From contig JAWQFJ010026738.1 in assembly GCA_034096865.1 (NCBI GenBank), positions 5,001 through 15,000 on the forward strand: 10,000 bases of DNA. Reading direction: 5' to 3'. The position numbers and the translations under genes are program-made. The DNA comes from Theodoxus fluviatilis (Eukaryota > Mollusca > Gastropoda > Cycloneritida > Neritidae). Numbering within the stretch: the first letter of the stretch is position 1; each line of letters starts with the position of its first letter. Below the pieces are notes generated by a model. That model searched no databases. It saw only the letters and a program-made list of their open reading frames with translations, and had not been told where the DNA came from. Of this stretch, positions 1 through 8,500 are shown piece by piece.

Positions 1-1812
1 CTGGGTGCTGGTACCTGACTGGGTGCTGGTACCTGACTGGGTGCTGGTACCTGACTGGGTGCTGGTACCTGACTGGGTGCTGGTACCTGACTGGGTGCTG
101 GTACCTGACTGGGTGCTGGTACCTGACTGGGTGCTGGTACCTGACTGGGTGCTGGTACCTGACTGGGTGCTGGTACCTGACTGGGTGCTGGTACCTGACT
201 GGGTGCTGGTACCTGACTGGGTGCTGGTACCTGACTGGGTGCTGGTACCTGACTGGGTGCTGGTACCTGACTGGGTGCTGGTACCTGACTGGGTGCTGGT
301 ACCTGACTGGGTGCTGGTACCTGACTGGGTGCTGGTACCTGACTGGGTGCTGGTACCTGACTGGGTGCTGGTACCTGACTGGGTGCTGGTACCTGACTGG
401 GTGCTGGTACCTGACTGGGTGCTGATATCTGACTGGGTGCTGGTACCTGACTGGGTGCTGATACCTGACTGGGTGCTGATATCTGACTGGGTGCTGGTAC
501 CTGACTGGGTGCTGGTACCTGACTGGGTGCTGGTACCTGACTGGGTGCTGGTACCTGACTGGGTGCTGGTACCTGACTGGGTGCTGGTACCTGACTGGGT
601 GCTGGTACCTGACTGGGTGCTGGTACCTGACTGGGTGCTGGTACCTGACTGGGTGCTGATACCTGACTGGGTGCTGGTACCTGACTGGGTACCTGACTGG
701 GTGCTGGTACCTGACTGGGTGCTGGTACCTGACTGGGTGCTGGTACCTGACTGGGTACCTGACTGGGTGCTGGTACCTGACTGGGTGCTGGTACCTGACT
801 GGGTGCTGGTACCTGACTGGGTGCTGGTACCTGACTGGGTGCTGGTACCTGACTGGGTGCTGGTACCTGACTGGGTGCTGGTACCTGACTGGGTACCTGA
901 CTGGGTGCTGGTACCTGACTGGGTGCTGGTACCTGACTGGGTGCTGGTACCTGACTGGGTGCTGGTACCTGACTGGGTGCTGATATCTGACTGGGTGCTG
1001 GTACCTGACTGGGTGCTGGTACCTGACTGGGTGCTGGTACCTGACTGGGTGCTGGTACCTGACTGGGTGCTGGTACCTGACTGGGTGCTGATATCTGACT
1101 GGGTGCTGGTACCTGACTGGGTGCTGGTACCTGACTGGGTGCTGATATCTGACTGGGTGCTGGTACCTGACTGGGTGCTGATATCTGACTGGGTGCTGGT
1201 ACCTGACTGGGTGCTGGTACCTGACTGGGTGCTGATACCTGACTGGGTGCTGGTACCTGACTGGGTGCTGGTACCTGACTGGGTGCTGGTACCTGACTGG
1301 GTGCTGGTACCTGACTGGGTGCTGGTACCTGACTGGGTGCTGGTATCTGACTGGGTGCTGGTACCTGACTGGGTGCTGGTACCTGACTGGGTGCTGGTAC
1401 CTGACTGGGTGCTGATACCTGACTGGGTGCTGGTACCTGACTGGGTGCTGGTACCTGACTGGGTGCTGGTACCTGACTGGGTGCTGGTACCTGACTGGGT
1501 GCTGGTACCTGACTGGGTGCTGGTACCTGACTGGGTGCTGGTACCTGACTGGGTGCTGGTACCTGACTGGGTGCTGGTACCTGACTGGGTGCTGGTACCT
1601 GACTGGGTGCTGATACCTGACTGGGTGCTGGTACCTGACTGGGTGCTGGTACCTGACTGGGTGCTGGTACCTGACTGGGTGCTGGTACCTGACTGGGTGC
1701 TGGTACCTGACTGGATACCTGACTGGGTGCTGGTACCTGACTGGGTGCTGGTACCTGACTGGGTGCTGGTACCTGACTGGGTGCTGGTACCTGACTGGGT
1801 GCTGGTACCTGA
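1..1812. repeat. 18-bp minisatellite array, 98 full and four 12-bp units
   Basis: The unit is CTGGGTGCTGGTACCTGA, running from the first base, so the array probably starts outside the window. The length fits 98 x 18 + 4 x 12 = 1812 exactly. Four units lack GCTGGT and are 12 bp (near 681, 751, 889 and 1711). Most variation is in the central GGTACC: GATATC six times (424, 479, 982, 1090, 1144, 1180), GATACC five times (460, 659, 1234, 1414, 1612) and GGTATC once (1342). Because unit lengths are multiples of three, five of six frames stay open, including a plus-strand frame reading VLVPDW repeatedly to position 1915. I do not regard it as a gene. By position it lies in the polycystin intron that follows the exon ending at 2143, or just 3' of it. 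Confidence 0.97.
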
Positions 1813-1815
1813 CTG

Positions 1816-2142
1816 GATGCGTCTTAGACTACTGTCACTGTGTTTGTTGTCAGATGCCAGTGAAGGATTTACCAAGTGGCCCTGTGATCAGGGGGTAAAG
1901 TGTAAATCGGTTTGAGACCCAGACACGGGTGATGAGTCGCTATATAAAACCACACCTTTACCTTTGACCTATTTTCTTGGGGATTCGAGACGACTTGCTC
2001 GTTCTCAAACCAGCTCAAGATTTTCGTAAGTAACGGCCATACATACATAACTTACAAACCCAACCCATGTAAACAGTAAAACTCCACTTATTCAATCCTT
2101 CTATCATTCATTCGTTCGTTCCATCCTTCATTCATTCCCCAC
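1816..2142. other. Unrecognised intron sequence between minisatellite and S4-S5 exon
   Basis: No exon is visible here on the minus strand, and nothing resembling a polycystin pore or S6. On the minus strand, 2014-1975 holds a stretch ending CTCGAATCCCC that faintly resembles a decayed tRNA B box, so an old SINE is possible but weak. A TATATAAAA string occurs at 1941-1949, with no gene downstream on the plus strand. Confidence 0.5.
2101..2140. repeat. Imperfect ATTC/GTTC-type tetranucleotide repeat
   Basis: On the plus strand it reads CATTCATTCGTTCGTTCC and then CATCCTTCATTCATTCC. It begins a few bases into the intron after the donor at 2142, so the sense strand reads GAATGAATG right after GTGGGG. 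Confidence 0.7.
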
Positions 2143-2429
2143 CTGCACGAGGGTGATGAAGGTGCGTTGGAAGGAACGCATTCCGTAGACGATGGAGCCG
2201 TGGGAGGTGTAGAAGTAGGAGGAGAAAGCGAAGAGAACGACGAGCAGCACTACTCCCCAAGACAACAATGGCATCTTCACCCACAGCAGCGTGGCGCGCA
2301 TCAAGAAGAGCTGTTTGTTCAGGGTCATGGGCTTCAGCAGCCGCAGAATCCGAATGAAGAGCTCCATGGAGATGCTCACCACGTAGACCTCGTCCAGGAA
2401 GATGACCGTATCGAAGGAGATGAATCCGT
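2143..2429 (-). CDS. Polycystin exon: S4, S4-S5 linker and S5, up to the pore helix
   Basis: 287 bases: two leading bases plus 95 codons, ending in phase 0. The acceptor is ccctttgcttttcAG (AG at 2431-2430) and the donor is CAG/GTGGGG (GT at 2142-2141). Residues: GFISFDTVIFLDEVYVVSIS (1-20), S4 up to FIRILRLLKPM (24-34), the linker TLNKQLFLMRATLL (35-48), S5 with WGVVLLVVLFAFSSYFY (57-73), then YGMRSFQRTFITLVQ (81-95). The RLLK-x-M-x-x-L motif, AF after S5 and a final SF...T...L ahead of the pore match polycystins. The conserved (V/L)FG after S5 is replaced by TSHG. The pore helix, filter and S6 should start in the next exon, which is beyond the left edge; I see none of it in 1816-2142. Confidence 0.9.
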
Positions 2430-4191
2430 CTGAAAAGCAAAGGGAACCACTTCGATAGTCTGTGTATTTGGCTTTTAGTTTGGGTGGTAAAAGTTTGCAT
2501 TGATGTTTTTTGAAGGAAGAACATAGGTGGCATTTTAGTTTTCAACCAGTGATTAACCACTACGTCTAAAAAGCAATGTATAAAAGAATGCAAATTCCAG
2601 GACATATCATGAGGCAACAAATGAATGGCCTATTACACGAGTTTGAAAAGAAAAAGAGACGGGGACATATTCACCACAACCACTACCACAGTAACTGATA
2701 ATATCACCATTGCTTTTAACACTGTCATTTTCCTTTACACCACCACAACTACCATTATCAACACCACTGCTAACAACGCCATCACATCCTTGCAGCCCCC
2801 ATCACTTCCATTACACCACTACCTCTACATTGTCGTCGTCTCTGCGCTGCAGTGTCTGCCAACGTCACTTTGACACCTACCTGGATTGTTGTTTATCGTT
2901 TCCATGGTCTCAATCGTCTTGACGACACGGACGATAAAGGCGACGATGGCGGCGGTACAGAGTCCAAACTCGAGGAACTGCACGGGGAGGTCCATGGAGA
3001 GCTGTTGACGATTCGCACTGCAGCATAGCGACCTGCAAGCACGCGCAGCACGTTTAGCCGTGTCACCGTGCTGGACGGAGAAGTGGTGTACTTATGTGTG
3101 TACACGAGAGAGTGTGCTCATACACTAGGAAAGTCTTACCCACCACGAAGGCGCCTACGCATATACACATGCACACACTTGTAAGGCCCGCCCTCATTCA
3201 GCCATATTTAGGAGTAAAAATGCTGAAGATGCTCAAGTTCATCCCGAGTTGTATATCTAACCGTTACTCAGCATGACTTTGGGAATATGCTAGAACAATG
3301 ATTTTCACGTGAAAAGGTGAACTAACTTCACAAGTGGAATTAATGTGGAAGACCTGGGGAAATATATAATATATTTCAGTCATGGAGACGATTAGGAACA
3401 CCGACATTTATGCAATTTCTTGTATATGTTCATGCTTAAATCTTGTGCACGCGAGGGTTTCCTAATGTTCAGTTAGTTCAAAATATCTCGAGAAAGTCAA
3501 GTGAGTTTGAAACAGACCAATGCTGTTATTCATGAACGTTGTTTGTCAAATTAAGTTCGACCTCAAATAGCTTGAGGACAATGTTTAGCGTTATTGAGTA
3601 CATTTTACTTGCGGTACCTCCGCGAAAAAACTTATCTGGTTACAGTTTCGGTTTGTACCCTGACACCTACAGGCGCGTTCTCAGACTAGGGATATGCAAT
3701 CCAAAGCAATCAAAAAGGCGTTTCCGGTATGATCTCAGTGATTGTTGTAATTCTTCAGGAGTCGGTATCAACATTGGGACAAACAAGCAGACAGATTTGT
3801 TACAAGAACTGACTGCCTGCACATTGCGTGGGATTACAGCCATCACTTTTAAAAAGACCGAATATGCCTTTGGGATTGCTCTGGATTGCAAATCTGTGGC
3901 TCTGGTAAACCCGTATCTGTATACTTGCCAACAGAGCAAGATGGTGCGGACGACGTAGACGACGATGAAGATGATTTGGAGGGCGAAGACGACATAGTCC
4001 CACGTTGTAATGAAGGGATATAGCTTTGCTGACGTTACACGCAACGTGGTCAAAATGCGACCTTGAGCGGGCAGCTCCAGAAGCACCTATAGGAAGGTCA
4101 AGGTCAGAGGTCACTAGCTGCGTAATCGTTGGAGGTTGATCTGTATTTGTAAAAATGATACACATAACAAGGGGGGGGGGGGAGGGGAGGG

Positions 4192-4229
<38 letters not shown>

Positions 4230-4258
4230 TGAGAGAGTGAGAGAGAGTGAGAGAGTGA

Positions 4259-4329
<71 letters not shown>

Positions 4330-5448
4330 GAAAAAACGCGAGTACGGCAATGTACGTGTATTTTAGGTCAGCATGTTTATTGGGGTTTCTCCCTCGCGAT
4401 TCTTTAGCGGGACTTTGCTCAAATGTAATGTATGAGGGAGCAACTCTACATTGCTCTCCTGACAAAACTAATGTGTAAGGTGGCGTCGGCAGGATGATTT
4501 AGGAAACAGGATGTAATAGAAGCCAGCCGTCGCCCCATTACAAGTCAAATGCCTTGAAGTGGACGCCGCCAGTGTTCGCCGGGGAAGAAGACTTCCCCGA
4601 TAGAGCGGGGGGGGGGGGGGAGATGTAAGAGGGTACCATGTTGCTTAACTCGCTGGAAGGGCAGAACCGATCCACATTGATATTGTCATTTAACATTTGT
4701 TGGGCATTCACTGATTTTGTATGACGAGGACATTGGGCAAGAAAAAGCGTGGAGAGACGAAGAAGGGTGCGAAACCTTTCCCCTCTCCATTTCATTCTAT
4801 CATGTTTCCTGCCGATGACGCCAATTGTGGAAGGTGGGGATGATTTCTAGGCAATGGGGAGATCTGGGACAGGCAGAGGACTGTCCCTTGTGGCGTGGCA
4901 TGGCGCAGGCTGGAGCTATAGAGGCTCTGCTCTCCTCTACTCCAATCAGGGCAAACATAGGTTCCTTCATTCCAGGTTTTATTAGGCCCAATACAGATGC
5001 ATGATCATAAGTGGCCTGCTATGCTTCAAGACTGATGTAGTCTGCTCAACTCACCGGTCTGGTCTGCCTCTAGGCAAGCATATCTATTCTCCTTATAAGA
5101 GATGTACAGGCACGTGATAAACTACAACCGAAAAGCCTTGCTTGGGAAAATCTCAGGCTCAGATTAGGATTGACAGAATAAGGAAGGAGAGGAAGGAATG
5201 CTTGAGGAGGGCAAAGGTGATGTCCCTAACAGAAACCCCACCCACCACCACCCCTCTTAACAGCTGTGGAGTGGACACCTAGCAGAAACAAAAAGGGAGG
5301 AGCTAATAAAACTGATCTCTTGGCGGCAGCAGAGTCAGATAAGGGAGAGGCTGGGACTCCAGCTGCTAACAGACAGCTTGCAGGATATACAACTGTCACC
5401 GTGCTAGGAAGGAAGGACGGAAGGCAAGGACGGAAGGCGAGAACGGAG

Positions 5449-5508
<60 letters not shown>

Positions 5509-8500
5509 AAGAGAGAGAAAGAGATAGAGAGTACCCTCTTACATAATAATATGAACCTTTTTCCCTGAATAATCTCATACGCCACAAACCCATGGAAAGG
5601 GACAACAACAGCGATAAACAAGAACGTTTACAAAATCTAAGTCCTATTTCAACGGATGAGAATCAACAGCAAAGATTATATCAAAATGGAAGGCAAGGAC
5701 ATCGGACGAAGCCAACATTTCAAGTCAGGAGGAAGCAGAAATCAGCTGAGGGCAAGCTGCAGGCTTCCTCACCTTGACCTGGGCGAAGAGGCGGTCGTTG
5801 GGATTGAACACGTTGAGCTCAACAATGAGCGCTCGGGAGCGCTGGTCCAGCCAGGCCTGGCTCTGCAGGGTGTTCAGCAGTGTGAGCGCCCTCCGGTGGG
5901 ACTTGGGCAGGAGAGCGACATAGCCCCCCGTCCCATAGGTGGCATGCTCCCCCCAGGTGGGCAGGGTTCCTGCCTCTCGCCCCTCGTCATAGTGCCAGTA
6001 GGTGTCGGAACAGTTGTTTGCAGAGCCGCAGAATGTCCACCCTTGGAAGGCACGAAATCAAAGAGGCGAAAGACATTTTGGTGGAAATATTTTGAGACTC
6101 CGTGTGGGTCAAACGTTGGACATAATATCAAACAGAACAGTAAGTTCACGTTTGAGAACGTTTTAATCAACATTTACCATATTTCAGTCGGACATCACTG
6201 TTATGTATTGTTAATGGAGAATGAGGCGACAAAAATCAACAAGACGTGAAACATATATTTGACTATTCATTCGAGACTAATCTACGAACGATTAAACGTG
6301 CCCTCCGAAAGTAACATTTTGAACCTTTTCAAGAAGATCAGTGTTTACTGGACTACGTAAATTAATAATATTCCACGGAGAAAAAGGTTGCGGGACTTAT
6401 GAATAATTCCAGGAATAAGATGTATTCCAAAAGAGGAACTTGAATATTGTCTATCGTTAACAACCACTGCTATCGTAACGCAATGTCATTGCTGTTGGTG
6501 TTGTTCATTTCCAGCAACAAAGCAAGTCATTGTCTTATTTCCTTTCTCGCATTTCTAAGGGAGCCATTTATTTTTCAAGAGGTACCAGCTCTCACGTATA
6601 CAACATCTGTGGGCTGGGGGTAAGAAGAGACTCACCGTGTCTCCCTACGCGATTCGTCAAAGGCAAAGAACTCGGGAACTCAAGACTTGTGTTGCTCTTA
6701 CTCTAACCAGCTCTGATGATTGTCAAGAAATGATCCAGAATTCTCCCGCCCCTGGGATTGAACCCCCGCACTGCGCCTCGCACATAATCAAACGCCAAAG
6801 CTTGCTTACCTAAATCCTCCTGTCTAAGTCATGGTTTCAATAGGCGAGTACAGGTTGAGGAGCTGACTATGCACTCATGCAGGAGGGGACGGACTACTGG
6901 ATGTGGGGCTGCAAGGAGCTAGTGATCTATACAGGTTGAGGAGCTGACTATGCACTCATGCAGGAGGGGAGGGACTACTGGATATGGGGCTGCAAGGAGC
7001 TAGTGATCTATACAGAAAACATGATGGACGGTTGAGGAGCTGACTATGCACTCATGCAGGAGGGGAGGGACTACTGGATATGGGGCTGCAAGGAGCTAGT
7101 GATCTATACAGGTTGAGGAGCTGACTATGCACTCATGCAGGAGGGGAGGGACTACTGGATATGGGGCTGCAAGGAGCTAGTGATCTATACAGGTTGAGGA
7201 GCTGACTATGCACTCATGCAGGAGGGGAGGGACTACTTGATATGGGGCTGCAAGGAGCTAGTGATCTATACAGGTTGAGGAGCTGACTATGCACTCGTGC
7301 AGGAGGGGAGGGACTACTGGATATGGGGCTGCAAGGAGCTAGTGATCTATACAGAAAACATGATGGACGGTTGAGGAGCTGACTATGCACTCATGCAGGA
7401 GGGGAGGGACTACTGGATATGGGGCTGCAAGGAGCTAGTGATCTATACAGGTTGAGGAGCTGACTATGCACTCATGCAGGATGAGAGACTAGTTGATATG
7501 GGGCTGCAAGGAGCTAGTGATCTATACAGGTTGAGGAGCTGACTATGCACTCATGCAGGAGGGGAGGGACTACTGGATATGGGGCTGCAAGGAGCTAGTG
7601 ATCTATACAGGTTGAGGAGCTGACTATGCACTCATGCAGGAGGGGAGGGACTACTGGATATGGGGCTGCAAGGAGCTAGTGATCTATACAGGTTGAGGAG
7701 CTGACTATGCACTCATGCAGGATGAGAGACTACTGGATATGGGGCTGCAAGGAGCTAGTGATCTATACAGGTTGAGGAGCTGACTATGCACTCATGCAGG
7801 ATGAGAGACTACTTGATATGGGGCTGCAAGGAGCTAGTGATCTATACAGGTTGAGGAGCTGACTATGCACTCATGCAGGATGAGAGACTACTTGATATGG
7901 GGCTGCAAGGAGCTAGTGATCTATACAGGTTGAGGAGCTGACTATGCACTCATGCAGGAGGGGAGGGACTACTGGATATGGGGCTGCAAGGAGCTAGTGA
8001 TCTATACAGGTTGAGGAGCTGACTATGCACTCATGCAGGATGGGAGACTACTTGATATGGGGCTGCCAGGACCTAGTGATCTATAGAGGTTGAGGAGCTG
8101 ACTATGCACTCATGCAGGAGGCGAGATTACTGGATATGGGGCTGCAAGGAGCGAGTGATCTATACAGTTGAGGAGCTGACTATGCACTCATGCAGGAGGG
8201 AGAGACTACTGGATATGGGCTGCAGGAGCTAGTGATCTATACAGGTTGAGGAGCTGACTATGCACTCATGCAGGATGAGAGACGACTGATATGGGGCTGC
8301 AAGGAGCTAGTGATCTATACAGGTTGAGGAGCTGACTATGCACTCATGCAGGAGGGGAGGACTACTGGATATGGGCTGCAAGGAGCTAGTGATCTAGACA
8401 GGTTGAGGAGCTGACTATGCACTCATGCAGGAGGGGAGGACTACTGGATATGGAGGCTGCAAGGAGTAGTGATCTATACAGGTTGAGGAGCTGACTATGC

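Noticed and set aside
5..1915. 636-codon plus-strand open frame of VLVPDW repeats
   Set aside because: It is the 18-bp array read in one of five open frames, with an unrelated 30-residue tail; no motif, signal or splice evidence.
1941..1949. TATATAAAA, a possible TATA box
   Set aside because: No gene follows on the plus strand, and it lies within or 3' of the minus-strand gene.
2132..2620. 162-codon minus-strand open frame overlapping the S4-S5 exon
   Set aside because: It reads the exon in the wrong frame; its peptide is low-complexity His/Arg-rich, whereas the other frame gives the polycystin S4-S5 sequence.
3800..4465. Open frames made of leucine-serine repeats through the GA/CT tract, and similar ones at 5226-5621
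   Set aside because: They are translations of dinucleotide repeats.
4623..5544. 14-bp inverted repeat (ATGTAAGAGGGTAC at 4623-4636 and its complement at 5531-5544) as transposon ends
   Set aside because: The match does not extend, there is no target duplication or coding content, and one such match in 10 kb is near chance level.
5656..6249. 197-codon plus-strand open frame
   Set aside because: It is antisense to the TOP-domain exon at 5773-6041, whose minus-strand translation matches polycystins; the plus-strand peptide has no recognisable domain.
6636..6702. Possible extra minus-strand exon ending in a strong donor (ACACG/GTGAGT) with a matching phase-1 end
   Set aside because: The exon ending at 9335 joins directly to 6041 to give the family motif YGPGW. 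The candidate has a stop just upstream, a poor acceptor, and a start phase that does not fit the previous exon.
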